A DNA stretch of 64,000 bases from Hydractinia symbiolongicarpus (GCF_029227915.1 NC_079879.1:496001-560000); one strand, 5' to 3'. Positions 23,001 to 36,078 are shown, counted from the first letter of the stretch. Notes: generated by a model not told the origin, from the sequence alone. Made by a program: numbers and translations.

Positions 23001-24018
23001 TTTTCACCACTAAAACGCATGAGACTTGTAGTTTTCAAAAGTGATTTCATTTTTGATGAGACGCTGAATAAAACAAGTTTAATCGCCGGCAAACGAAAAC
23101 CCGCGATTTCCCGTAAATCCCAGGCTTGGCCCGTATAGTCGAATGTATAAAAAGAAAGTACCCAGGCAGTAAACTCATTTCCCGAACGATTTTTTAAATA
23201 TTTTTTCACCACTAAAACGCATGGGACTTGTAGTTTTCAAAAATGATTTCATTTTTGAAGAGACGCTGAATAAAAGAAGTTTAATCGCCGGCAAACAAAA
23301 ACCGCGATTTCCCGTAAATCCCGGGCTTGACCCGTTTAGTCGAATGTATACAAAGAAAGTAAACTGGGAGTAAACTCATTTCCCGAACGATTTTTTAAAT
23401 TAATTTTTTACCACTAAAACGCATGAGACTTGTAGTTTTTAAAAATGATTTCATTTTTGATGAGACGCTGAATAAAAGGAGTTTAATCGCCGGCAAACGA
23501 AAACCCGCGATTTCCCGTATACCCCGGACTCGGCCCGTATAGTCGAATGTATACAAAGAAAGTACCCAGGGAGTAAACTCATTTCCCGAACGATTTTTTA
23601 AATTATTTTTTCACCACCAAAACGCATGAGACTTGCAGTTTTCAAAAATGATTTCATTTTTGATGAGACGCTTAATAAAAGGAGTTTAATCTCCGGCAAA
23701 CGAAAACCCGTGATTTCTCGTAAATCCCGGACCCGGCCCGTATAGTCAAAAGTACACAAAGAAAGTACGCAGGGAGTAAACTCATTTCCCGAACGATTCT
23801 TTAAATTATTTTTTCACCAATAAAACGCATGAGACTTGTAGTTTTCAAAAGTGATTTCATTTTTGATGAGACGCTGAATAAAACAAGTTTAATCGCCGGC
23901 AAACGAAAACCCGCGATTTCCCGTAAATCCCAGGCTTGGCCCGTATAGTCGAATGTATAAAAAGAAAGTACCCAGGGAGTAAACTTATTTCCCGAACGAT
24001 TTTTTAAATTATTTTTTC
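19969..24018 (+). repeat. 4.05 kb segmental duplication, copy 2 (offset 6083)
   Basis: Second copy of 13886-17936. Changes specific to this copy include AGTAAAATCATTTC near 20127, CTCCCGCAAACG near 20448, CCGAAAGATTC near 20547, CCCCAGACTCGG at about 21496, AATCATTTCATT at about 21621 and CGAAAGTATAAAAAG at about 22329. A deletion in TTTTTAAATATTTTTTC near 23197 shifts the offset from 6083 to 6082. The match fades at about 24018, where the type 1 CTAAGACGC tail expected from copy 1 is replaced by CTAAAACGC with AGTTTTTAAAAATG. Confidence 0.86.
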
Positions 24019-24329
24019 ACCACTAAAACGCATGAGACTTGTAGTTTTTAAAAATGATTTCATTTTTGATGAGACGCTGAATAAAAGGAGTTTAATCGCC
24101 GGCAAACGAAAACCCGCGATTTCCCGTATACCCCGGACTCGGCCCGTATAGTCGAATGTATACAAAGAAAGTACCCAGGGAGTAAACTCATTTCCCGAAC
24201 GATTTTTTAAATTATTTTTTCACCACCAAAACGCATGAGACTTGCAGTTTTCAAAAATGATTTCATTTTTGATGAGACGCTTAATAAAAGGAGTTTAATC
24301 TCCGGCAAACGAAAACCCGTGATTTCTCG

Positions 24330-26156
24330 AAAATCCCGGACCCGGCCCGTATAGTCAAAATTACACAAAGAAAGTACGCAGGGAGTAAACTCATTTCCCG
24401 AACGATTCTTTAAATTATTTTTTCACCACTAAAACGCATGAGACTTGTAGTTTTCAAAAGTGATTTCATTTTTGATGAGACGCTGAATAAAACAAGTTTA
24501 ATCGCCGGCAAACGAAAACCCGCGATTTCCCGTAAATCCCAGGCTTGGCCCGTATAGTCGAATGTATAAAAAGAAAGTACCCAGGGAGTAAACTTATTTC
24601 CCGAACGATTTTTTAAATTATTTTTTCACCACTAAGACGCATGAGACTTTTAGTTTTCAAAAATGATTTCATTTTTGATGAAACGCTGAATAAAAGGAGT
24701 TTAATCGCCGGCAAACGAAAACCCGCGATTTCCCGTATATCCCGGACTCGGCCCGTATAGTCGAATGTATACAAAGAAAGTACCCAGGAAGTAAACTCAT
24801 TTCCCGAACGATTTTTTAAATTATTTTTTCACCACTAAAACGCATGAGACTTGCAGTTTTCAAAATTGATTTCATTTTTGATGAGACGCTGAATAAAAGG
24901 AGTTTAATCTCCGGCAAACGGAAACCCGTGATTTCCCGTAAATCCCGGACCCGGCCCGTATAGTCAAAAGTACACAAAGAAAGTACGCAGGGAGTAAACT
25001 CATTTCCCGAACGATTCTTTAAATTATTTTTTCACCACTAAAACGCATGAGACTTGTAGTTTTCAAAAGTGATTTCATTTTTGATGAGACGCTGAATAAA
25101 ACAAGTTTAATCGCCGGCAAACGAAAACCCGCGATTTCCCGTAAATCCCAGGCTTGGCCCGTATAGTCGAATGTATAAAAAGAAAGTACCCAGGGAGTAA
25201 ACTTATTTCCCGAACGATTTTTTAAATTATTTTTTCACCACTAAGACGCATGAGACTTTTAGTTTTCAAAAATGATTTCATTTTTGATGAAACGCTGAAT
25301 AAAAGGAGTTTAATCGCCGGCAAACGAAAACCCGCGATTTCCCGTATATCCCGGACTCGGCCCGTATAGTCGAATGTATACAAAGAAAGTACCCAGGAAG
25401 TAAACTCATTTCCCGAACGATTTTTTAAATTATTTTTTCACCACTAAAACGCATGAGACTTGCAGTTTTCAAAATTGATTTCATTTTTGATGAGACGCTG
25501 AATAAAAGGAGTTTAATCTCCGGCAAACGGAAACCCGTGATTTCCCGTAAATCCCGGACCCGGCCCGTATAGTCAAAAGTACACAAAGAAAGTACGCAGG
25601 GAGTAAACTCATTTCCCGAACGATTCTTTAAATTATTTTTTCACCACTAAAACGCATGAGACTTGTAGTTTTCAAAAGTGATTTCATTTTTGATGAGACG
25701 CTGAATAAAACAAGTTTAATCGCCGGCAAACGAAAACCCGCGATTTCCCGTAAATCCCAGGCTTGGCCCGTATAGTCGAATGTATAAAAAGAAAGTACCC
25801 AGGGAGTAAACTTATTTCCCGAACGATTTTTTAAATTATTTTTTCACCACTAAGACGCATGAGACTTTTAGTTTTCAAAAATGATTTCATTTTTGATGAA
25901 ACGCTGAATAAAAGGAGTTTAATCGCCGGCAAACGAAAACCCGCGATTTCCCGTATATCCCGGACTCGGCCCGTATAGTCGAATGTATACAAAGAAAGTA
26001 CCCAGGAAGTAAACTCATTTCCCGAACGATTTTTTAAATTATTTTTTCACCACTAAAACGCATGAGACTTTCAGTTTTCAAAATTGATTTCATTTTTGAT
26101 GAGACGCTGAATAAAAGGAGTTTAATCGCCGGCAAACGAAAACCCGCGATTTCCCG
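24330..26156 (+). repeat. Trimer HOR, three tandem copies of 609 bp
   Basis: Unit starts at 24330, 24939, 25548 and 26157 give exactly 609 bp spacing. Each trimer is type 4 (GGACCCGGCCC, GATTCTTT, AAAAGTGA, AACAAG), then type 1 (CCCAGGCTTGG, TATAAAAAG, CTAAGACGC, GATGAAACGC), then type 2 (CCCGGACTCGG, CCAGGAAGTAAAC, CAAAATTGA). Copies 1 and 2 end in CTCCGGCAAACGGAAACCCG. Copy 3 instead has ACTTTCAG and ends in CGCCGGCAAACGAAAACCC, leading into a type 3 unit. Copies 2 and 3 are also part of the following 10-mer. Confidence 0.88.
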
Positions 26157-27170
26157 TATATCCCGGACTCAGCCCGTATAGTCGAATGTATACAAAGAAA
26201 GTACCCAGGGAGTAAACTCATTTCCCGAACGATTTTTTAAATTATTATTTCACCACCAAAACGCATGAGACTTGTAGTTTTCAAAAATGATTTCATTTTT
26301 GATGAGACGCTGAATAAAAGAGTTTAATCTCCGGCAAACGGAAACCCGTGATTTCCCGTAAATCCCGGACCCGGCCCGTATAGTCAAAAGTACACAAAAA
26401 AAGTACGCAGGGAGTAAACTCATTTCCCGAACGATTCTTTAAATTATTTTTTCACCACTAAAACGCATGAGACTTGTAGTTTTCAAAAGTGATTTCATTT
26501 TTGATGAGACGCTGAATAAAACAAGTTTAATCGCCGGCAAACGAAAACCCGCGATTTCCCGTATATCCCGGACTCGGCCCCGTATAGTCGAATGTATACA
26601 AAGAAAGTACCCAGGGAGTAAACTCATTTCCTGAACGATTTTTTAAATTATTTTTTCACCACTAAAACGCATGAGACTTGTAGTTTTCAAAAATGATTTC
26701 ATTTTTGATGAGACGCTGAATAAAAGGAGTTTAATCGCCGGCAAACGAAAACCTGCGATTTCCCGTATATCCCGGACTTCGCCCGTATAGTCAAAAATAC
26801 ACAAGTAAAGTACCCAGGGAGTAAACTCATTTCCCGAACGATTTTTTAAATTATTTTTTCACCACTAAAACGCATGGGACTTGTAGTTTTCAAAAATGAT
26901 TTCATTTTTGAAGAGACGCTGAATAAAAGAAGTTTAATCGCCGGCAAACAAAAACCGCGATTTCCCGTAAATCCCGGGCTTGACCCGTTTAGTCGAATGT
27001 ATACAAAGAAAGTAAACTGGGAGTAAACTCATTTCCCGAACGATTTTTTAAATTAATTTTTTACCACTAAAACGCATGAGACTTGTAGTTTTCAAAAATG
27101 ATTTCATTTTTGATGAGACGCTGAATAAAAGGAGTTTAATCGCCGGCAAACGAAAACCCGCGATTTCCCG
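25142..27170 (+). repeat. 10-mer HOR B, copy 1 (2029 bp)
   Basis: Ten monomers in the order type 1, 2, 4, 1, 2, 3, 4, 2-like (TTTCCTGAACG), a hybrid with AAATACACAAGTAAAG and CATGGGAC, then type 5. The next copy begins at 27171. The GTACACAAAAAAAGTACGC marker is at 26391 here, 28420 and 30448. Copy-specific changes are an extra C in CTCGGCCCCGTATAG near 26575 and GGACTTCGCCC near 26774. Confidence 0.9.
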
Positions 27171-29198
27171 TAAATCCCAGGCTTGGCCCGTATAGTCGAA
27201 TGTATAAAAAGAAAGTACCCAGGGAGTAAACTTATTTCCCGAACGATTTTTTAAATTATTTTTTCACCACTAAGACGCATGAGACTTTTAGTTGTCAAAA
27301 ATGATTTCATTTTTGATGAAACGCTGAATAAAAGGAGTTTAATCGCCGGCAAACGAAAACCCGCGATTTCCCGTATATCCCGGACTCGGCCCGTATAGTC
27401 GAATGTATACAAAGAAAGTACCCAGGAAGTAAACTCATTTCCCGAACGATTTTTTAAATTATTTTTTCACCACTAAAACGCATGAGACTTGCAGTTTTCA
27501 AAATTGATTTCATTTTTGATGAGACGCTCAATAAAAGGAGTTTAATCTCCGGCAAACGGAAACCCGTGATTTCCCGTAAATCCCGGACCCGGCCCGTATA
27601 GTCAAAAGTACACAAAGAAAGTACGCAGGGAGTAAACTCATTTCCCGAACGATTCTTTAAATTATTTTTTCACCACTAAAACGCATGAGACTTGTAGTTT
27701 TCAAAAGTGATTTCATTTTTGATGAGACGCTGAATAAAACAAGTTTAATCGCCGGCAAACGAAAACCCGCGATTTCCCGTAAATCCCAGGCTTGGCCCGT
27801 ATAGTCGAATGTATAAAAAGAAAGTACCCAGGGAGTAAACTTATTTCCCGAACGATTTTTTAAATTATTTTTTCACCACTAAGACGCATGAGACTTTTAG
27901 TTTTCAAAAATGATTTCATTTTTGATGAAACGCTGAATAAAAGGAGTTTAATCGCCGGCAAACGAAAACCCGCGATTTCCCGTATATCCCGGACTCGGCC
28001 CGTATAGTCGAATGTATACAAAGAAAGTACCCAGGAAGTAAACTCATTTCCCGAACGATTTTTTAAATTCTTTTTTCACCACTAAAACGCATGAGACTTT
28101 CAGTTTTCAAAATTGATTTCATTTTTGATGAGACGCTGAATAAAAAGAGTTTAATCGCCGGCAAACGAAAACCCGCGATTTCCCGTATATCCCGGACTCA
28201 GCCCGTATAGTCGAATGTATACAAAGAAAGTACCCAGGGAGTAAACTCATTTCCCGAACGATTTTTTAAATTATTATTTCACCACCAAAACGCATGAGAC
28301 TTGTAGTTTTCAAAAATGATTTCATTTTTGATGAGACGCTGAATAAAAGAGTTTAATCTCCGGCAAACGGAAACCCGTGATTTCCCGTAAATCCCGGACC
28401 CGGCCCGTATAGTCAAAAGTACACAAAAAAAGTACGCAGGGAGTAAACTCATTTCCCGAACGATTCTTTAAATTATTTTTTCACCACTAAAACGCATGAG
28501 ACTTGTAGTTTTCAAAAGTGATTTCATTTTTGATGAGACGCTGAATAAAACAAGTTTAATCGCCGGCAAACGAAAACCCGCGATTTCCCGTATATCCCGG
28601 ACTCGGCCCGTATAGTCGAATGTATACAAAGAAAGTACCCAGGGAGTAAACTCATTTCCTGAACGATTTTTTAAATTATTTTTTCACCACTAAAACGCAT
28701 GAGACTTGTAGTTTTCAAAAATGATTTCATTTTTGATGAGACGCTGAATAAAAGGAGTTTAATCGCCGGCAAACGAAAACCTGCGATTTCCCGTATATCC
28801 CGGACTCCGCCCGTATAGTCAAAAATACACAAGTAAAGTACCCAGGGAGTAAACTCATTTCCCGAACGATTTTTTAAATTATTTTTTCACCACTAAAACG
28901 CATGGGACTTGTAGTTTTCAAAAATGATTTCATTTTTGAAGAGACGCTGAATAAAAGAAGTTTAATCGCCGGCAAACAAAAACCGCGATTTCCCGTAAAT
29001 CCCGGGCTTGACCCGTTTAGTCGAATGTATACAAAGAAAGTAAACTGGGAGTAAACTCATTTCCCGAACGATTTTTTAAATTAATTTTTTACCACTAAAA
29101 CGCATGAGACTTGTAGTTTTCAAAAATGATTTCATTTTTGATGAGACGCTGAATAAAAGGAGTTTAATCGCCGGCAAACGAAAACCCGCGATTTCCCG
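27171..29198 (+). repeat. 10-mer HOR B, copy 2 (2028 bp)
   Basis: Monomer order identical to copy 1. Differences seen by eye are few: TTAGTTGTCAAAAATG near 27291, GACGCTCAATAAAAGG near 27525, TTAAATTCTTTTTTC near 28064 and AATAAAAAGAGTTT near 28140. Identity between copies is therefore above 99%, which marks this as one of the most recently amplified blocks in the window. Confidence 0.9.
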
Positions 29199-30546
29199 TA
29201 AATCCCAGGCTTGGCCCGTATAGTCGAATGTATAAAAAGAAAGTACCCAGGGAGTAAACTTATTTCCCGAACGATTTTTTAAATTATTTTTTCACCACTA
29301 AGACGCATGAGACTTTTAGTTTTCAAAAATGATTTCATTTTTGATGAAACGCTGAATAAAAGGAGTTTAATCGCCGGCAAACGAAAACCCGCGATTTCCC
29401 GTATATCCCGGACTCGGCCCGTATAGTCGAATGTATACAAAGAAAGTACCCAGGAAGTAAATTCATTTCCCGAACGATTTTTTAAATTATTTTTTCACCA
29501 CTAAAACGCATGAGACTTGCAGTTTTCAAAATTGATTTCATTTTTGATGAGACGCTGAATAAAAGGAGTTTAATCTCCGGCAAACGGAAACCCGTGATTT
29601 CCCGTAAATCCCGGACCCGGCCCGTATAGTCAAAAGTACACAAAGAAAGTACGCAGGGAGTAAACTCATTTCCCGAACGATTCTTTAAATTATTTTTTCA
29701 CCACTAAAACGCATGAGACTTGTAGTTTTCAAAAGTGATTTCATTTTTGATGAGACGCTGAATAAAACAAGTTTAATCGCCGGCAAACGAAAACCCGCGA
29801 TTTCCCGTAAATCCCAGGCTTGGCCCGTATAGTCGAATGTATAAAAAGAAAGTACCCAGGGAGTAAACTTATTTCCCGAACGATTTTTTAAATTATTTTT
29901 TCACCACTAAGACGCATGAGACTTTTAGTTTTCAAAAATGATTTCATTTTTGATGAAACGCTGAATAAAAGGAGTTTAATCGCCGGCAAACGAAAACCCG
30001 CGATTTCCCGTATATCCCGGACTCGGCCCGTATAGTCGAATGTATACAAAGAAAGTACCCAGGAAGTAAACTCATTTCCCGAACGATTTTTTAAATTATT
30101 TTTTCACCACTAAAACGCATGAGACTTTCAGTTTTCAAAATTGATTTCATTTTTGATGAGACGCTGAATAAAAGGAGTTTAATCGCCGGCAAACGAAAAC
30201 CCGCGATTTCCCGTATATCCCGGACTCAGCCCGTATAGTCGAATGTATACAAAGAAAGTACCCAGGGAGTAAACTCATTTCCCGAACGATTTTTTAAATT
30301 ATTATTTCACCACCAAAACGCATGAGACTTGTAGTTTTCAAAAATGATTTCATTTTTGATGAGACGCTGAATAAAAGAGTTTAATCTCCGGCAAACGGAA
30401 ACCCGTGATTTCCCGTAAATCCCGGACCCGGCCCGTATAGTCAAAAGTACACAAAAAAAGTACGCAGGGAGTAAACTCATTTCCCGAACGATTCTTTAAA
30501 TTATTTTTTCACCACTAAAACGCATGAGACTTGTAGTTTTCAAAAA
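29199..30546 (+). repeat. 10-mer HOR B, copy 3 (partial, ~6.6 monomers)
   Basis: Matches copy 2 at an offset of 2028 up to about 30546. There the sequence switches from the expected AAAAGTGATTTC (type 4) to AAAAATGATTTC with GATGAAACGC (type 1 tail). The switch occurs inside the dyad region of the GTACACAAAAAAAGTACGC monomer. One private change is GTAAATTCATTTCC near 29457. Confidence 0.88.
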
Positions 30547-33500
30547 TGATTTCATTTTTGATGAAACGCTGAATAAAAGGAGTTTAATCGCCGGCAAACG
30601 AAAACCCGCGATTTCCCGTATATCCCGGACTCGGCCCGTATAGTCGAATGTATACAAAGAAAGTACCCAGGAAGTAAACTCATTTCCCGAACGATTTTTT
30701 AAATTATTTTTTCACCACTAAAACGCATGAGACTTGCAGTTTTTAAAATTGATTTCATTTTTGATGAGACGCTGAATAAAAGGAGTTTAATCGCCGGCAA
30801 ACGAAAACCCGCGATTTCCCGTATATCCCGGACTCGGCCCGTATAGTCGAATGTATACAAAGAAAGTACCCAGGGAGTAAACTCATTTCCCGAACGATTT
30901 TTTAAATTATTATTTCACCACCAAAACGCATGAGACTTGTAGTTTTCAAAAATGATTTCATTTTTTATGAGACGCTGAATAAAAGAGTTTAATCTCCGGC
31001 AAACGGAAACCCGTGATTTCCCGTAAATCCCGGACCCGGCCCGTTTAGTAAAAAGTACACAAAGAAAGTACGCAGGGAGTAAACTCATTTCCCGAACGAT
31101 TCTTTAAATTATTTTTTCACCACTAAAACGCATTTGACTTGTAGTTTTCAAAAGTGATTTCATTTTTGATGAGACGCTGAATAAAACAAGTTTAATCGCC
31201 GGCAAACGAAAACCCGCGATTTCCCGTATATCCCGGACTCGGCCCGTATAGTCGAATGTATACAAAGAAAGTACCCAGGGAGTAAACTCATTTCCTGAAC
31301 GATTTTTTAAATTATTTTTTCACCACTAAAACGCATGAGACTTGTAGTTTTCAAAAATGATTTCATTTTTGATGAGACGCTGAATAAAAGGAGTTTAATC
31401 GCCGGCAAACGAAAACCTGCGATTTCCCGTATATCCCGGACTCCGCCCGTCTAGTCAAAAATACACAAAGAAAGTACCCAGGGAGTAAACTCATTTCCCG
31501 AACGATTCTTTAAATTATTTTTTCACCACTAAAACACATGAGACTTGTAGTTTTCAAAAATGATTTCATTTTTGATGAGACGCTTAATAAAAGGAGTTTA
31601 ATCTCCGGCAAACGAAAACCCGTGATTTCTCGTAAATCCCGGACCCGGCCCGTATAGTCAAAAGTACACAAAGAAAGTACGCAGGGAGTAAACTCATTTC
31701 CCGAACGATTCTTTAAATTATTTTTTCACCACTAAAACGCATGAGACTTGTAGTTTTCAAAAGTGATTTCATTTTTGATGAGAGGCTGAATGAAACAAGT
31801 TTAATCGCCGGCAAACGAAAACCCGCGATTTCCCGTAAATCCCAGGCTTGGCCCGTATAGTCGAATGTATAAAAAGAAAGTACCCAGGGAGTAAAGTCAT
31901 TTCCCGAACGATTTTTTAAATTATTTTTTCACCACTAAGACGCATGAGACTTTTAGTTTTCAAAAATGATTTCATTTTTGATGAAACGCTGAATAAAAGG
32001 AGTTTAATCGCCGGCAAACGAAAACCCGCGATTTCCCGTATATCCCGGACTCGGCCCGTAAAGTCGAATGTATACGAAGAAAGTACCCAGGAAGTAAACT
32101 CATTTCCCGAACGATTTTTTAAATTATTTTTTCACCACTAAAACGCATGAGACTTTTAGTTTTCAAAATTGATTTCATTTTTGATGAGACGCTGAATAAA
32201 AGGAGTTTAATCGCCGGCAAACGAAAACCCGCGATTTCCCGTATATCCCGGACTCGGCCCGTATAGTCGAATGTATACAAAGAAAGTACCCAGGGAGTAA
32301 ACTCATTTCCCAAACGATTTTTTAAATTATTATTTCACCACCAAAACGCATGAGACTTGTAGTTTTCGAAAATGATTTCATTTTTGATGAGACGCTGAAT
32401 AAAAGAGTTTAATCTCCGGCAAACGAAAACCCGTGATTTCCCGTATATCCCGGACCCGGCCCGTATAGTCAAAAGTACGCAAAGAAAGTACGCAGGGAGT
32501 AAACTCATTTTCCGAACGATTTTTTAAATTATTTTTTCACCACCAAAACGCATGAGACTTGTAGTTTTCAAAAATGATTTTATTTTTGATGAGACGTTGA
32601 ATAAAAGGAGTTTAATCTCCGGCAAACGAAAACCCGCGATTTCACGTAAATCCCGGCCCCGGCCCGTATAGTCAAAAATACACAAAGAAAGTACGCAGGG
32701 AGTAAACTCATTTCCCGAACGATTCTTTAAATTATTTTTTCCCCACTAAAACGCATGGGACTTGTAGTTTTCAAAAATGATTTCATTTTGAAGAGACGCT
32801 GAATAAAAGAAGTTTAATCGCCGGCAAACAAAAACCGCGATTTCCCGTAAATCCCGGGCTTGACCCGTATAGTCAAAAGTACACAAAGAAAGTACGCAGG
32901 GAGTAAACTCATTTCCCGAACGATTCTTTAAATTATTTTTTCACCACTAAAACGCATGAGACTTGTAGTTTTCAAAAGTGATTTCATTTTTGATGAGACG
33001 CTGAATAAAACAAGTTTAATCGCCGGCAAACGAAAACCCGCGATTTCCCGTAAATCCCAGGCTTGGCCCGTATAGTCGAATGTATAAAAAGAAAGTACCC
33101 AGGGAGTAAACTCATTACCCGAACGATTTTTTAAATTATTTTTTCACCACTAAGACGCATGAGACTTTTAGTTTTCAAAAATGATTTCATTTTTGATGAA
33201 ACGCTGAATAAAAGGAGTTTAATCGCCGGCAAACGAAAACCCGCGATTTCCCGTATATCCCGGACTCGGCCCGTATAGTCGAATGTATACAAAGAAAGTA
33301 CCCAGGAAGTAAACTCATTTCCCGAACGATTTTTTAAATTATTTTTTCACCACTAAAACGCATGAGACTTGTAGTTTTCAAAATTGATTTCATTTTTGAT
33401 GAGACGCTGAATAAAAGAGTTTAATTTCCGGCAAACGAAAACCCGTGATTTCCCGTAAATCCCGGACCCGGCCCGTATAGTCAAAAGTACACAAAGAAAG

Positions 33501-34380
33501 TACGCAGGGAGTAAACTCATTTCCCGAACGATACTTTAAATTATTTTTTCACCACTAAAACGCATGAGACTTGTAGTTTTCAAAAATGATTTCATTTTTG
33601 ATGAGACGCTTAAAAAAAGGAGTTTAATCTCCGGCAAACAAAAACCCGTGATTTCTCGTAAATCCCCGACCCGGCCCGTATAGTCAAAAGTACACAAAGA
33701 AAGTACGCAAGGAGTAAACTCATTTCCCGAACGATTCTTTAAATTATTTTTTCACCACTAAAACGCATGAGACTTGTAGTTTTCAAAAGTGATTTCATTT
33801 TTGATAAGACGCTGAATAAAACAAGTTTAATCGCCGGCAAACGAAAACCCGCGATTTCCCGTAAATCCCAGGCTTGGCCCGTATAGTCGAATGTATAAAA
33901 AGAAAGTACCCAGGGAGTAAACTCATTTCCCGAACGATTTTTTAAATTATTTTTTCACCACTAAAACGCATGGGACTTTTAGTTTTCAAAAATGATTTCA
34001 TTTTTGAAGAGACGCTGAATAAAAGAAGTTTAATCGCCAGCAAACAAAAACCGCGATTTCCCGTAAATCCCGGGCTTGACCAGTTTAGTCGAATGTATAC
34101 AAAGAAAGTAAACTGGGAGTAAACTCATTTCCCGAACGATTTTTTAAATTAATTTTTCACCACTAAAACGCATGAGACTTGTAGTTTTCAAAAATGATTT
34201 CATTTTTGATGAGACGCTGAATAAAAGGAGTTTAATCGCCGGCAAACGTAAAACCCGCGATTTCCCGTATACCCCGGACTCGGCCCGTATAGTCGAATGT
34301 ATACAAAGAAAGTACCCAGGGAGTAAACTCATTTCCCGAACGATTTTTTAAATTATTTTTTCACCACCAAAACGCATGAG
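30547..34380 (+). repeat. Irregular satellite stretch, mixed monomer types
   Basis: About nineteen monomers without a clean local HOR. Types 1-4 dominate to about 32500. Type 6 and type 5 monomers return at about 32650-34140, including a block with CGCTTAAAAAAAGG and GCAAGGAGTAAAC that resembles 12120, 14348 and 20431. The segment about 31500-32330 recurs at 35150-35980 (offset 3650, 18 monomers). Single-copy oddities are GTTTAGTAAAAAG near 31034, CGCATTTGACTTG near 31131, GAGAGGCTGAATGAAAC near 31780 and CATTACCCGAACG near 33114. Confidence 0.82.
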
Positions 34381-35140
34381 ACTTGTATTTTTAAAAAATG
34401 ATTTCATTTTTGATGAGACGCTTAATAAAAGGAGTTTAATCTCCGGCAAACGAAAACCCGTGATTTCTCGTAAATCCCGGACCCGGCCCGTATAGTCAAA
34501 AGTACACAAAGAAAGTACGCAGGGAGTAAACTCATTTCCCGAACGATTCTTTAAATTATTTTTTCACCCCTAAAACGCATGAGACTTGTAGTTTTCAAAA
34601 TTGATTTCATTTTTGATGAGACGCTGAATAAAAGGAGTTTAATAGCCGGCAAACGAAAACCCGCGTTTTCCCGTATATCCCGGACTCGGCCCGTATAGTC
34701 GAATGTATACAAAGAAAGTACCCAGGGAGTAAACTCATTTCCCGAACGATTTTTTAAATTATTTTTTCACCACCAAAACGCATGAGACTTGTATTTTTAA
34801 AAAATGATTTCATTTTTGATGAGACGCTTAATAAAAGGAGTTTAATCTCCGGCAAACGAAAACCCGTGATTTCTCGTAAATCCCGGACCCGGCCCGTATA
34901 GTCAAAAGTACACAAAGAAAGTACGCAGGGAGTAAACTCATTTCCCGAACGATTCTTTAAATTATTTTTTCACCCCTAAAACGCATGAGACTTGTAGTTT
35001 TCAAAATTGATTTCATTTTTGATGAGACGCTGAATAAAAGGAGTTTAATCGCCGGCAAACGAAAACCCGCGTTTTCCCGTATATCCCGGACTCGGCCCGT
35101 ATAGTCGAATGTATACAAAGAAAGTATCCAGGGAGTAAAC
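34381..35140 (+). repeat. Tandem dimer, ~406 bp period
   Basis: The private marker ACTTGTATTTTTAAAAAATG is at 34381 and again at 34787, exactly 406 bp apart. It is followed in both copies by a type 4-like unit with CACCCCTAAAACGC and a unit with CCCGCGTTTTCCCG. Copies differ at AATAGCCGGC (first) versus AATCGCCGGC (second). It is a two-monomer duplication with nearly no divergence. Confidence 0.87.
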
Positions 35141-36058
35141 TCATTTCCCGAACGATTCTTTAAATTATTTTTTCACCACTAAAACACATGAGACTTGTAG
35201 TTTTCAAAAATGATTTCATTTTTGATGAGACGCTTAATAAAAGGAGTTTAATCTCCGGCAAACGAAAACCCGTGATTTCTCGTAAATCCCGGACCCGGCC
35301 CGTATAGTCAAAAGTACACAAAGAAAGTACGCAGGGAGTAAACTCATTTCCCGAACGATTCTTTAAATTATTTTTTCACCACTAAAACGCATGAGACTTG
35401 TAGTTTTCAAAAGTGATTTCATTTTTGATGAGACGCTGAATAAAACAAGTTTAATCGCCGGCAAACGAAAACCCGCGATTTCCCGTAAATTCCAGGCTTG
35501 GCCCGTATAGTCGAATGTATAAAAAGAAAGTACCCAGGGAGTAAACTCATTTCCCAAACGATTTTTTAAATTATTTTTTCACCACTAAGACGCATGAGAC
35601 TTTTAGTTTTCAAAAATGATTTCATTTTTGATGAAACGCTGAAAAAAAGGAGTTTAATCGCCGGCAAACCAAAACCCGCGATTTCCCGTATATCCCGGGC
35701 TCGGCCCGTATAGTCGAATGTATACGAAGAAAGTACCCAGGAAGTAAACTCATTTCCCGAACGATTTTTTAAATTATTTTTTCACCACTAAAACGCATGA
35801 GACTTGTAGTTTTCAAAATTGATTTCATTTTTGATGAGACGCTGAATAAAAGGAGTTTAATCGCCGGCAAACGAAAACCCGCGATTTCCCGTATATCCCG
35901 GACTCGGCCCGTATAGTCGAATGTATTCAAAGAAAGTATCCAGGGAGTAAACTCATTTCCCAAACGATTTTTTAAATTTTTATTTCACCACCAAAACGCA
36001 TGAGACTTGTAGTTTTCAAAAATGATTTCATTTTTGATGAGACGCTGAATAAAAGAGT
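35141..36058 (+). repeat. Satellite monomers, second copy of 31500-32330
   Basis: Carries AAAACACATGAG at 35181 (pair at 31531), TATACGAAGAAAG near 35721 (pair near 32071) and CATTTCCCAAACG with ATTTCACCACC near 35958, all at an offset of 3650. The same block appears again at 37441-38330 with an offset of 2307, which is 11 monomers plus the 75 bp remnant just downstream. Local changes are AAATTCCAGG, GAAAAAAAGGAG near 35641, GTATTCAAAG near 35924 and TTAAATTTTTATTTC near 35971. Confidence 0.83.
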
Positions 36059-36078
36059 TTAATCGCCGGCAAACGAAA
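36004..36078 (+). repeat. Truncated monomer (75 bp remnant) and break in phase
   Basis: The GACTTGTAG motif is at 36004 and again at 36079, only 75 bp later instead of about 203. The junction reads GGCAAACGAAA directly followed by GACTTGTAG, so about 128 bp from the CCCGCG tail through CGCATGA of the next unit are missing. The joint has at most one or two bases of microhomology. This is one of only two places in the window where monomer phase is lost. The offset between the flanking duplicates (2307 bp) includes this remnant. Confidence 0.93.

Noticed and set aside
22991-23212. Longer 73-codon minus-strand open frame
   Set aside because: Its extra length results from a small deletion in the TTTTTAAATATTTTTTC stretch near 23197 that shifts the frame; it is not a gene.
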